Assembly: GCF_007829875.1 (NCBI RefSeq)
Contig: NZ_VIWV01000001.1
Location: 3,442,501 to 3,506,500 of the forward strand
Direction of reading: 5' to 3'
DNA: 64,000 bases
Source: Streptomyces capillispiralis
GTDB lineage: Bacteria > Actinomycetota > Actinomycetes > Streptomycetales > Streptomycetaceae
Positions 16,357 through 24,400 of the stretch are shown here, piece after piece; position 1 is the first letter of the stretch, and each line of letters begins with the position of its first letter. Position numbers and translations under genes: made by a program. Under the pieces are notes generated by a model that did not search any database, had not been told where the DNA came from, and saw only the letters and a list, made by a program, of their open reading frames with translations.

Positions 16357-17595
16357 TCAATCGAACGGATTGAGAGCTTTGCCGAGCTTCTTCGCCCCGT
16401 CCGCGAGCTTTCCGGCACCTTCGCCGATCTTCTTTCCTGCCCAGCGACCCGCGTCGGCGACCTTCCCGGGGAATTCCTTGAACTTCTCCTTGTTGGCGAT
16501 GATCGTCGACACACCGTAAACCGCACCGGTGACCACGGCTGCGCCGATCGTGATCGGGGTGGGCGCGACCATGGCGACCGTCAGAGAGGCGTTGAACGCC
16601 ACGCCGGACACCTTCGAGACGTAGCCGGCCTTGTCCCGTTTGAACGCCTCGACGGGGTTGCCCTCCTGCATGACGTCGAACGCGCCCACACCCGTGGCGA
16701 CGACGCTTCCGCCGATACCGGCCGCCCGCCACCAGCCGGCGGTGCGCACGGCGGCGCTCGCACCGGATCGCAAGGCTCCCAGCCGGCTCGCGCCGGCCGC
16801 CCGGGAGGCCGTACCGACGTTGTTGCCGACCTTGAGGAGATTGGCCTCCCAGGCGTACAGCCTTCCGCCGTGAAGTTGGGCGAGCCGGTCCGAACCGGTC
16901 AGGACGTCGAGGACGACAGTGGGTGTACTTCTGCCGATCTGAGCGCCCAATGCGGCTATACGGGCCGGGACCAGTGACGGAGCCCGGCCTTTGAGGATCT
17001 GCGCGATCGTGGTGCCCGGGGCCTTCATGAAGGTGCCGTGCTTGAAGCGCTTGATCAGACTGAGCGTTCCGAGGACCGCGGTCGTGAAGGCTGTCGGGAC
17101 AGTGGAGGCAAGCGCGGTGAACTCTATGTAGTCGGCGACCACCTCACCGAGGTTCTCGTCACCGCTGACCTTGGCGGTGGCGTCTCCCGGAATGCGCTGC
17201 AGCCAGTCCTGGTAGGTCTCGCCTGGTTTGCGCTTGAGCCACGCGGCGTCGAACTTGTCGCCGTTGGCGACGGAGGCGTTCGCGATCAGCAGGGCGTCCG
17301 GGGGCAGCTGGAGGCCTTTGAGTTCCTCCGGCTTGAATCCCGCGTACAGCGCCGCGGCCTTGGGGTCGCCCTTTTCGGCCCTCAGGATGGCCGCACGGCG
17401 CCGCAGGTCGGTGGCCGTCTCCCCGGTCCAGGACTGCATGGGTTTCAGAGCAGCCAGTCTGTCGCGGACCCCGAGCCGGGATGCCCGGCTGAACGCTTCG
17501 TCCAGCTTGTCCCCGAGGTTGCCTCTGCCGTCGAACAGCTTGGCCAGGTGTTCGAGGTCCGACGGGTTGGCCATGCGCTGGGAACTGTCGCTCAT
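16357..17595 (-). CDS. WXG-headed candidate type VII effector with glycine-rich hydrophobic C-terminus
   Basis: 412 residues from ATG 17595 (GGGGAG upstream). The N-terminal ~150 residues are helical, with a WXG-like turn SWTGETATDLRRR (Trp56-Gly58). A middle region (about 160-300) includes a hydrophobic helix (ALASTVPTAFTTAVLGTLSL) and HGGRLYAWEANLLKVGNN. The C-terminal ~110 residues alternate hydrophobic glycine-zipper-like segments (IGGSVVATGVGAFDV; ITIGAAVVTGAVYGVSTII) with a Lys-rich amphipathic tail ending NPFD. The domain layout resembles WXG/LXG-type secreted proteins with a membrane-active tail. A decayed copy lies at 23665-24049. It is flanked by the ~195-aa family. The effector role is inferred. 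Confidence 0.7.
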   Translation of the reverse strand: MSDSSQRMANPSDLEHLAKLFDGRGNLGDKLDEAFSRASRLGVRDRLAALKPMQSWTGETATDLRRRAAILRAEKGDPKAAALYAGFKPEELKGLQLPPDALLIANASVANGDKFDAAWLKRKPGETYQDWLQRIPGDATAKVSGDENLGEVVADYIEFTALASTVPTAFTTAVLGTLSLIKRFKHGTFMKAPGTTIAQILKGRAPSLVPARIAALGAQIGRSTPTVVLDVLTGSDRLAQLHGGRLYAWEANLLKVGNNVGTASRAAGASRLGALRSGASAAVRTAGWWRAAGIGGSVVATGVGAFDVMQEGNPVEAFKRDKAGYVSKVSGVAFNASLTVAMVAPTPITIGAAVVTGAVYGVSTIIANKEKFKEFPGKVADAGRWAGKKIGEGAGKLADGAKKLGKALNPFD

Positions 17596-17691
17596 ATCTC
17601 CCCGTAGATATCTGCTGCGCTCCGCTCGTGAGCTGCGGGTGCACACCCCGAAGGAACGCCGAACGGTGTCAGGATTCGCCTCGTGACGGGC

Positions 17692-18510
17692 TCAGGACGT
17701 CGTCTGCGGCTGCTCGGCAGCCAGCTGCGCCCCGTCAGGGAGCAAGTCCGTGATCAGGCCCCAGAGTTCCTTGGCAGAGGTGCGTCGTACCCGCAGGACG
17801 CTGCCCGCGTCCACCTCACCGTCACCGACCGGCTCGGCGGGCAGCTCACGCAGCCAGTAGCCCTCGATGCCGCAGTCCCAGGCCGACAGCGCCCTCACGG
17901 ACAGCCCGCCGGGGCTGTCCGTCTGCGCCACGCCCTTCCAAACCATCGTGATCCGCCACATGCAGTTCAGCTGGGCAAGGATCTCGGCGAGCCGTACGGG
18001 AGCCCCGGTCGCCTCTGCGACAGCCTGCGGCTCCTCGAATTCTCCGGCCTCCATGCGGGCGACCACCTGGTCGAACAGGCCCATCGTCGAGGTGATCACC
18101 TCGTTGCCGTCGACCTCGTCCGCGAAGTCGCGGTGCAGATCCACCATCCTGGCGAGCGACCACACCAGGGACTCGGGTTCGGTGGGCACGTACTCCGACT
18201 CCGTCGAGCCGGGCCACATCTCGTGACTGAAGATGAAGTCGTCGCCGATGACGGCGCCGTTACTGCTGACGCCCTGCGGACCGGTGACCTCGACACGGGC
18301 GATGACACGCGGCGCCATCAACGTGGAGACGAGCGGATAGAGATCCGCGACGATCTTGTCCTCGACGTCGATCAGCCCGGCCTCCCGCAGCTCGGTCAGC
18401 CGCGGAGACAGTTCGGCCGGAATCCGTTCCTCTTCGACGAGAAGCCCCAGCACGCTGATATGGGCATCGGACAGCCGCAGCCGACGTCGGGCCGCATCCA
18501 AAGAAGGCAT
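17692..18510 (-). CDS. Possible EspG-like chaperone of the ESX-like locus
   Basis: 272 residues from ATG 18510 with GGGGGA about 10 bases upstream. There is no signal peptide. The N-terminal segment (LSDAHISVLGLLVEEERIP, then LREAGLIDVEDKIVADLYPLVSTLMAP), the central beta strands and the C-terminal ELWGLITDLLP helix resemble the layout of EspG proteins, which chaperone ESX substrates in mycobacteria. Similarity is judged by eye and is weak. Location in one operon with the WXG-headed gene 96 bases downstream supports a role in substrate handling. Otherwise it is a conserved hypothetical protein. Confidence 0.55.
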   Translation of the reverse strand: MPSLDAARRRLRLSDAHISVLGLLVEEERIPAELSPRLTELREAGLIDVEDKIVADLYPLVSTLMAPRVIARVEVTGPQGVSSNGAVIGDDFIFSHEMWPGSTESEYVPTEPESLVWSLARMVDLHRDFADEVDGNEVITSTMGLFDQVVARMEAGEFEEPQAVAEATGAPVRLAEILAQLNCMWRITMVWKGVAQTDSPGGLSVRALSAWDCGIEGYWLRELPAEPVGDGEVDAGSVLRVRRTSAKELWGLITDLLPDGAQLAAEQPQTTS

Positions 18511-18530
18511 TTCGCCGTGTCCCCCAGAAA

Positions 18531-19109
18531 TCAGAGAAAATTGCACCGGTTGAGAAAACGGCCCGGTACCGATACCAGGGCCCCGGCCGTCGTGAGATTC
18601 CGCGTGTACACGGCCTCCATCACGACGGCGAGTGCGATGTCGAGCGCGTCGGCCTCGCTTGAGCAGGTCCCGGACAGCGTCTGCGGGCTGTTCCAACTGG
18701 AACGCCTCATGAGAACGCCCGCGCCGGGGCGGGCCAGTTCATGGCCGCGCTTGCCGCCGACCTGGGCATAGGTGTACGAGCGTCCCTTGACCTGGAGCCG
18801 AAGCGCTCGCCCCTCCCGTCCGAGCCGGTAGACGTTCCGGGAGAGGTCCGCCGGGTCCCAGTCCACCCTCAGTTCCCCCCGGGCCAGCAGGGGGCGCCGC
18901 AGGTACCGCAGTCCGAGATAGGTGACGAGTGGGAAGCTGTCACCGCTCACCGCCACCTCGCAGTACTCGGACGGGTAGTCACTGTGCTCGGTGGGAAAGG
19001 CCAGCTCGATGCGGCCGAGGCCATCCACCTCACCGTGCCACGAGAAGATCTCGCCACGGCGCCCCCGGGTGGAAGTCGCGCGCCGAAGCTCGAAGGAAAC
19101 CCCGCTCAT
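18531..19109 (-). CDS. Unknown ~195-aa family, copy 2 (candidate immunity/partner protein)
   Basis: A 192-residue soluble protein, first gene of the leftward four-gene set. It is very close to the product at 23046-23624 along the whole length (MSGVSFELRR vs MSGITFELQR; SDYPSEYCEVAVSGDSFPLV vs SDYPTTYTEVAVSGNSFPLV; matching C-termini ending PGRFLNR/PGRVLNR) and more distantly related to 15732-16325. Many basic residues and alternating short strands suggest a beta-rich cytoplasmic fold. It is 20 bases upstream of the EspG-like gene. Confidence 0.75.
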   Translation of the reverse strand: MSGVSFELRRATSTRGRRGEIFSWHGEVDGLGRIELAFPTEHSDYPSEYCEVAVSGDSFPLVTYLGLRYLRRPLLARGELRVDWDPADLSRNVYRLGREGRALRLQVKGRSYTYAQVGGKRGHELARPGAGVLMRRSSWNSPQTLSGTCSSEADALDIALAVVMEAVYTRNLTTAGALVSVPGRFLNRCNFL

Positions 19110-19460
19110 TCACTTACCCCCTTCCTCGTCTTCGGCCGGTCCGACCGCACTCGCACTCCTGGGCCGCGAACGGCATGCCCTTATGCCGCAAAAGCCGACA
19201 TCAGGGAAAACAGCGAACGGTCACCGTGTGCGGTGCACTCCCCATGCGGTCGGCGTGTGCCATGAAACAGTAAAGCAAAGCCGATTCAAGCGCTGCGGAC
19301 CACCCCAAAAGGCCGATGTGGTGGGCCTGCGTCCGTCTTGTGCGAAGGGGGGAGATTTCGTTCCGCAACTGTGTGGTGGAACCGGCTCTCGTATGCTGCA
19401 TCAGCACTGCCATGGCGCCGCCGCGCGCAGTGGCGGTCACCGACGACCGACGGGGGAAAG
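19110..19460. other. Divergent intergenic region of the ESX-like island
   Basis: About 350 bases separate the leftward 195-aa/EspG-like/WXG operon from the rightward WXG-calpain operon. It is more A/T-rich than its surroundings near 19190-19290. A TAnnnT-type -10 (TATGCT, 19392-19397) lies about 64 bases before the WXG start, with only a poor -35 match. I see no gene in it. Confidence 0.35.
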
Positions 19461-19826
19461 GTGCCAGACGTGCGGCACGCGAGCAGCGAGGACGCTGCCG
19501 AGTTGAAAAGACGCGCGGAGCGGCTGCGTGAATGTGCGCGCGACGCGCGGGCGCTGGCGCGCAGGCTGGGTCCGTATCTCGACGACGCGGCGAAGAAGGC
19601 CACCCCGCGCGCCACCGACTTCCGTACGGGGAACGACGCGAACGCGATCTGGCAGGGCCCCTTCGCCGACGAGTGCACCGCGAGGCTGCAGCAGCGGCAG
19701 CGCACCCTCAACGGCATGGGCGGCGCCCTGCTGGCCGATGCCACGCGGTGGGAGAACCAGGCCGACGAACTGGACCGGCAGGCCAAGGAGAAGGACAAGG
19801 CGAAGACCGGAACGGGCGGCAGCTGA
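19461..19826 (+). CDS. WXG100-like secretion partner of the calpain-family protein
   Basis: 121 residues from GTG 19461; GTG 19470 is equally plausible because GGGGGAAAGG lies at better spacing from it. It forms a helical hairpin with a central turn AIWQGPFADECTARL (Trp64, Gly66), the WXG100/ESAT-6 signature, and a Lys/Glu-rich C-terminus. Its stop overlaps the start of the protease gene (TGATG). In ESX systems small WXG proteins are co-secreted with, or chaperone, larger substrates encoded next to them. Confidence 0.75.
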   Translation: MPDVRHASSEDAAELKRRAERLRECARDARALARRLGPYLDDAAKKATPRATDFRTGNDANAIWQGPFADECTARLQQRQRTLNGMGGALLADATRWENQADELDRQAKEKDKAKTGTGGS

Positions 19827-21322
19827 TGTCCTTCAGGGGATTCGACGCCGACAGGCTCACCGCGCTCGCCAACGACCTGGACACCCTCGCCGGCAACGCG
19901 GGGAAACTGCACAGCGAGCTGGCCGCGCTCCTGACCTCCGCCCAGCAGAACCTGCCTCCGGGACAGAGCGCCTCTCGCGACCCCGACCTGCAAGCCCTGG
20001 TCGGCGATCTGGTCCCCGTGCCGTCGTTCTTCGGCGGGCGTCGCCGGCCGCCCGGCTCCCTCACCGGCGAACTGGGCGACATACAGGCGTCGATGAAGCG
20101 CCGGATCAGGCAGCTGGAGGGCGTGCGGGACCTGGCACGCAAGGGTTACCCCGTCGCCGACGGCAGCGTGTTCCTCGACGAGAAGGCACCCGACGCCCAG
20201 AAGATCGACGAGGCCCTGCGCAACCTCCAGGCGCTGCGGGGCAAGGACTTCGGCGCCAACGGCAACCGGGACGACCTGGAGAAGATCGCGGGGGAGCTCG
20301 ACGGGCTCACGGCGGCCGAGATCGACGCCCTCATGTCCAAGGCGTCCCCGAAGGACCTCGCCTTCTACAACGAACTGCTCACCGACACGGGCGACTCGGG
20401 CTGGAACCCGTTCGACAAGAACGGTCTGCCGGAGGACAGGCGCCGGGACACGCTCGGCCTGATGCTGTCGAAGATCAGCCCGGACAACGTGCCCAGGTTC
20501 CAGGCGGCCTTCCCCGGCATGCAGCCGACGTTCACCAACACCGGCGCGCACGAGGAGGGCGGCAACAACCAGAACGGCCAGACCAACAGCGGCATCCACT
20601 GGGCGCCGCCCGGCGACCCGCTGTTCCAGAACGGGGTGTCGGCCGACGACGTCAACCAGAACCAGTTCGGCGACTGCTGGTACGTCGCCTCGCTGGCCGG
20701 TCTGGCACAGAAGAACCCCCGGTTCCTCCAGGAAGGCATCAGGGAGAACCCGAACGGCACGGTCAGCGTGCGGGTCTGGGACAAGGAGGGCAACCACCAC
20801 TGGGTCACCATGACCGCCGACCTGCCCACCGACCAGAACGGCAACCCGATCAGCACGTACGGCAACGGCGAGTCCTGGCCCGCGTACTACGAGAAGGCCT
20901 TCGCGATGGTCTACTCGGAGGACCGTGACAACGAGCGCGGCTACGGCGGCATCGAGGGGGACGACCCGAAGAAGTCCGCCCCCTACCTCACCGGGCAGGA
21001 GGGCGAGGACCTGACGACGGGTGGCTTCCTCGGCATCGGCGAGGACGAGGACAAGAACCTCGACTCGCTGAGGCGGGCGTTCGAGTCCGGCAAGGTCGTC
21101 ACCGTCTCGACCCCGGCCGACGAGAGCCTGGACAAGAACCACCCCAAGGAGTGGGGCAGCACCTACCACAGCAATCACGCCTACTACGTCCGCGGCTTCA
21201 CCGACGACGGCAAGGTCATCCTCGGCAACCCCTGGGGAACCTCCGGTTATCCGCCGATCACCGTGACGCAGGAGCAGTTCGACACGTACTTCCAGGCGCC
21301 GGAGGCATTCGATGTCCCGTGA
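19826..21322 (+). CDS. Calpain-family (C2) cysteine protease, candidate ESX-secreted effector
   Basis: 498 residues. An N-terminal helical domain (about 1-110, LDTLAGNAGKLHSELAALLTSAQ) resembles ESX-substrate hairpins. The C-terminal ~250 residues carry the calpain catalytic core: Cys284 in NQFGDCWYVASLAGLA, His451 in SNHAYYVRGF and Asn468 in LGNPWG, the complete triad in order. Acidic EDEDKN and DNERGYGG segments could bind calcium. No signal peptide is seen, so export through type VII secretion with the coupled WXG protein is inferred. Bacterial calpains are uncommon and their targets are mostly unknown. The downstream two genes share a repeated domain and may restrain it. Confidence 0.82.
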   Translation: MSFRGFDADRLTALANDLDTLAGNAGKLHSELAALLTSAQQNLPPGQSASRDPDLQALVGDLVPVPSFFGGRRRPPGSLTGELGDIQASMKRRIRQLEGVRDLARKGYPVADGSVFLDEKAPDAQKIDEALRNLQALRGKDFGANGNRDDLEKIAGELDGLTAAEIDALMSKASPKDLAFYNELLTDTGDSGWNPFDKNGLPEDRRRDTLGLMLSKISPDNVPRFQAAFPGMQPTFTNTGAHEEGGNNQNGQTNSGIHWAPPGDPLFQNGVSADDVNQNQFGDCWYVASLAGLAQKNPRFLQEGIRENPNGTVSVRVWDKEGNHHWVTMTADLPTDQNGNPISTYGNGESWPAYYEKAFAMVYSEDRDNERGYGGIEGDDPKKSAPYLTGQEGEDLTTGGFLGIGEDEDKNLDSLRRAFESGKVVTVSTPADESLDKNHPKEWGSTYHSNHAYYVRGFTDDGKVILGNPWGTSGYPPITVTQEQFDTYFQAPEAFDVP

Positions 21323-21683
21323 CGGCGCCCGTGACACCCGGCAGGTGAGTGGAGTGACGACCGACCGACCGCAGGTGAAGTACCCGTTCGAGTTCGACGG
21401 CCGCTGGGTGCTTCGCTACCACGTCCCGTACACCGTCGAGCACGACGGCCGTACCCACCGCGTCGTGGCGACGATCTTCGCCGAGCCGTCGGTGCACGGC
21501 CGGATCCAGGTCAACTGCGAGGGCCTGCTCATCGCCGAGTACGACGAGCTGGTTCCCGGCAGCCGGGTGGAGATCACCGGTGACGTGTGGCGGGTGACGG
21601 AGGTCGAGTACCGGACCCGCGTCGTCCTGGAGCGCGGCGCCGACGACATGAAGGAGGAGACCGGTGCACAGGCCGGTGAGTAG
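21312..21683 (+). CDS. Small protein with one copy of a domain found twice in the next lipoprotein
   Basis: 123 residues from ATG 21312, overlapping the protease gene by 11 bases, with GGAGG 6 bases upstream. It has no signal peptide. The core NCEGLLIAEYDELVPGSRV then EITGDVWRVTEVEYRTRVVLER matches repeat 2 of the lipoprotein encoded next (NCAAVPVAAYKDVRVGDPV then EFAGVLFEVSQITEQAVRLTR). It is therefore probably a single-domain cytoplasmic counterpart. Given tight linkage to the calpain gene, an inhibitor or immunity role is a reasonable hypothesis; the family is unknown to me. Confidence 0.65.
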   Translation: MSRDGARDTRQVSGVTTDRPQVKYPFEFDGRWVLRYHVPYTVEHDGRTHRVVATIFAEPSVHGRIQVNCEGLLIAEYDELVPGSRVEITGDVWRVTEVEYRTRVVLERGADDMKEETGAQAGE

Positions 21684-22446
21684 GTACCGCGTAGCGGGCT
21701 CCGTCCTGGCGCTGCTCGCGCTGGCCGGCTGCGGATCGTCGTCCGGCGGGGGCGGCGGGGAACCGACGGCCGCGCCCGCGACCACACAGGCGGCCCGGGA
21801 CAAGGGGCCGGTGTGCGTGGGCGAGGCATCGGCGGACGGGCCGCACGTCCTGCGCGGCGGCGGCTTCCGGCTGCCGGGGGGCGGGGGCGTGCAGTACGCC
21901 GCTGCCGGCGCCGACGGCACGACCCGTACGGCGACCCTGCGCGAGGGGGAGCGGTACGAGTCCGGCCAACAGGAGTGGACCGTCGCCCCCGGGACGGACG
22001 TCACCGTCTCCGGCCACGTCTACACGGTCCGGCAGATCTGCTCCTACCGCCTCGTCCTCGAACCGAAGACGGCCGAGGACAAGGCCGCGCTCGCCGCAGC
22101 GCCCGAGTCCATGAAGTCGGCGGGCGGGCCGGCGGACGCGCCCCTGTGCTTCACCACCAACGAGGACGTCCTGGCCGCCGCGGCAGCCGGCTTCCCGCCC
22201 AAGGGCGAGGAACTGTCCCTCGTCGGCAACGGCGGCGTCCAGCGCTTCCCCACCGGCCTGTCCCTCACCGTCTCGTACCTCGACACCGGCACGGGCACAG
22301 CCGGCATCGCCGCGAACTGCGCGGCGGTCCCGGTCGCGGCGTACAAGGACGTGCGGGTCGGCGATCCGGTGGAGTTCGCAGGGGTGCTGTTCGAGGTGTC
22401 GCAGATCACCGAACAGGCCGTGCGGCTCACGCGGACGAGCACGTAA
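21664..22446 (+). CDS. Lipoprotein with two copies of the neighbouring small-protein domain
   Basis: 260 residues from GTG 21664, overlapping the previous gene by 20 bases. Lipobox LAGC with Cys23. Two repeats follow: the first starts VCVGEASADGPHVL and ends DVTVSGHVYTVRQICSYRLVLE; the second starts LCFTTNEDVLAAAA and ends DPVEFAGVLFEVSQITEQAVRLTR. Each has a V-x-V-x-G-x-x-Y/F-x-V core and a conserved Cys early in the repeat. It is anchored outside the membrane, where an exported calpain would act. A decayed relative lies at 24155-24400. Confidence 0.72.
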   Translation: MHRPVSRYRVAGSVLALLALAGCGSSSGGGGGEPTAAPATTQAARDKGPVCVGEASADGPHVLRGGGFRLPGGGGVQYAAAGADGTTRTATLREGERYESGQQEWTVAPGTDVTVSGHVYTVRQICSYRLVLEPKTAEDKAALAAAPESMKSAGGPADAPLCFTTNEDVLAAAAAGFPPKGEELSLVGNGGVQRFPTGLSLTVSYLDTGTGTAGIAANCAAVPVAAYKDVRVGDPVEFAGVLFEVSQITEQAVRLTRTST

Positions 22447-22555
22447 CCCCCACCCAGAAGCGGCCAGGGGAGAAGCGCGTCGCCCACACGAGGTGTCCCC
22501 CTGGCCCGCCGGCTCGCGCGGAACCACTGCGCGTCTCATCCAGGGCCCGCTCCTC

Positions 22556-22968
22556 TGCGGTGCCGGGAACGGCGGTGGCCCCCTCGCTGTGACGAACGTG
22601 ACGTCCTCCGACGTCAACTGGACGCCGCAGCCCCACTGGTACGCCCCGTGCCTTGGCGCCAAGGACTTCACGAAGAAGATGTCCAAGGACATCGAGCGCC
22701 AGATGAGCGCACCCCGCACGGGCGGCCACGCGGGCGCGGCAATCGGCGAGACCGTCCGCCACTACGAGGACGGGTACGGTCGGACCGACACCCCCCGGCT
22801 ACAAGGACTACAGCGTCGAGAAGGACGGCGAGGGGATGTTCTGGGCCGCCGTCGAAAACCCCGACGAACCCGACCTCCTCAAGCGGAGTTCCTCGACCGG
22901 CACCGGCGCCCACGTTCGGCAACGACCAAGCCGTCACCGTCCAGGAGATCCAGTCCTTCAATTGCTGA
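22556..22968 (+). pseudogene. Decayed paralogue of the exported protein at 14670-15725
   Basis: One frame gives NWTPQPHWYAPCLGAKDFTKKM, matching GDWTPPACWYEPRSAAEFRDYV of the intact gene. Near 22790 the frame shifts, and GYKDYSVEKDGEGMFWAAVENP matches the NYNLDKKDEGNWWVAVRDED region. A further shift near 22910 leads to FGNDQAVTVQEIQSFNC, matching the intact C-terminus FGNEQAVTVQEIQAINR. About 170 residues present in the parent between these last two parts are missing. The 5' boundary is approximate, and the signal peptide is not recognisable. At least two frameshifts and one large deletion mean it cannot make the parent protein. Confidence 0.72.
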
Positions 22969-23045
22969 TGAGACACGAAAAGGCGCGACGGCCCCGCCCA
23001 CTGCTTATCCGCCGACCAAAACAGGAATGAGGGAACGTCAGACGT

Positions 23046-23624
23046 ATGAGTGGAATCACATTTGAACTGCAGCGTGCGCCGTCCTTCAGGGGAAGGCGGG
23101 GCGAAATCCTCTCATGGATCGGCGATATCGACCAACTCGGCCGCATTGAGCTCACCTTTCCTGCAGATCACAGCGACTATCCAACAACGTATACCGAGGT
23201 GGCGGTGAGCGGGAACAGCTTCCCCCTCGTCACCTATCTTGGCCTTGGCTACTTGCAACGACCTCTACTGGCCAGAGGGGAGTTGAACGTCGACTGGGAG
23301 CCCGCAGCGCTCTCCAGGAACACGTGGCTGCCCACCCGGAACGCACGCGCCCTACGGATTCAGGTCAAAGGACGCTCATATATTTATACCCAGCAAGGCG
23401 GTAAACGCGGTCACAAGCTTGTTCGCACCGGAGCGACCGTACAGATGCGACGTTCGAGTTGGGTCAAGCCACGCACCATCACGGGTACTTGTTCCGGTGA
23501 TGCGGACTCCCTGGACATCGCCATCGCCCTGGTGATGGAAGGCGTCTACACGCGCAATCTCACACTCTACGGCGCACTTGTGTCACTACCAGGCCGTGTC
23601 CTCAATCGGTTCAACGATCTCTGA
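23046..23624 (+). CDS. Unknown ~195-aa family, copy 3 (intact beside decayed genes)
   Basis: A 192-residue soluble protein, full length and in frame, closely related to 18531-19109. Conserved blocks: RGRRGEILSW, LGRIELTFPADHSDYP, VAVSGNSFPLVTYLGL, LARGELNVDWEP, ALRIQVKGRSYIYTQQGGKRGHKL, MRRSSW, VYTRNLTLYGALVSLPGR. It is more A/T-rich than its neighbours, as is the intergenic DNA before it. It is flanked by remnants of an exported-protein gene and of the WXG-headed effector gene, so it has survived where its neighbours have not, the behaviour expected of an orphan immunity gene. Confidence 0.78.
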   Translation: MSGITFELQRAPSFRGRRGEILSWIGDIDQLGRIELTFPADHSDYPTTYTEVAVSGNSFPLVTYLGLGYLQRPLLARGELNVDWEPAALSRNTWLPTRNARALRIQVKGRSYIYTQQGGKRGHKLVRTGATVQMRRSSWVKPRTITGTCSGDADSLDIAIALVMEGVYTRNLTLYGALVSLPGRVLNRFNDL

Positions 23625-23664
23625 CCCACGGCCAGGTGCCGCCACTCCGGTTCCATCATATCCG

Positions 23665-24049
23665 AATCTAATACTCAAAGGCCGCCCACCATCGTGGATC
23701 CCCGCTCGGATTCACGGGGGGCGATTGTATGCCTTCGAGGCCGACCTTCTCCGGGTCGGAAAGAACATGGGTGCCGCCTCGCGGGCGGCCGGCGCGAGCC
23801 GGTTGAGCGCTTTCGCTTCCGGGACAGGTAGCGCGCTGCGCACCGCCGGCTGCGATGGTCGCGCCGAACCCGATCACCGTGGGCGCCGTCGTGGTCACGG
23901 GCCTCGTCTACGGCGTTTCATCGATCATGGCCAACAAGAAATCCTTGAGGGAAATCCCAGGAAAGATTGCTGACGCCGGCCACTGGGCGGGCGAAAAGCT
24001 CGAAGAGGGAGCCGGGAAACTGGTGGACGGGGCGAAGAGCGTTCATTAG
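23665..24049 (+). pseudogene. Decayed paralogue of the WXG-headed effector (16357-17595)
   Basis: The remnant starts mid-gene at LILKGRPPSWIPARI (parent: QILKGRAPSLVPARI), jumps directly to HGGRLYAFEADLLRVGKNMGAASRAAGASRL (parent: HGGRLYAWEANLLKVGNNVGTASRAAGASRL), then after a frameshift near 23860 continues MVAPNPITVGAVVVTGLVYGVSSIMANK and finishes KLEEGAGKLVDGAKSVH. Two internal deletions remove about 28 and about 50 residues of the parent, and the whole N-terminal WXG half is absent. It follows copy 3 of the 195-aa family by about 40 bases. Confidence 0.78.
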
Positions 24050-24154
24050 CCTCGTTCATCCATGAGCGTCCGTCAGCCTGTTGATGGACCCCTTCAGATT
24101 GTTCGGGGCGGCTGTCCTGCCGGATCCACGTCGTCCGGGGACGCGTCCTCGAGA

Positions 24155-24400
24155 ATGCGAAGAAGCGCGCTGGCCCTGTTCACGCTGACTGGTTGCGGAT
24201 CCTCGTCCGGCGGTACCGGCGACCACACATCACCCGCACAGGCGCGTGACCCCCACCCCTCCAACCCGGCGGGAAGGAGGTGCCCGCAGAACCGGACGAG
24301 GCCGACCAGGACGTGCGGGTCGGTGACCCGTGGAGTTCGCGGGGGTGCGGTTCGAGGTCTCGGAGACCAGTGAGCAGACCGACGAATCTGCTCCTTCCTA
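24155..24400 (+). pseudogene. Decayed paralogue of the two-repeat lipoprotein (21664-22446)
   Basis: A start codon and a short lipoprotein signal remain (ALFTLTGCGSSSGG, parent LALAGCGSSSGG). The body is deleted. At 24310-24390 a one-base deletion separates DVRVGDP from VEFAGVRFEVSETSEQT, which match DVRVGDPVEFAGVLFEVSQITEQA at the parent's C-terminus. The 3' end runs into the convergent WXG gene. Boundaries are approximate. Confidence 0.65.
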
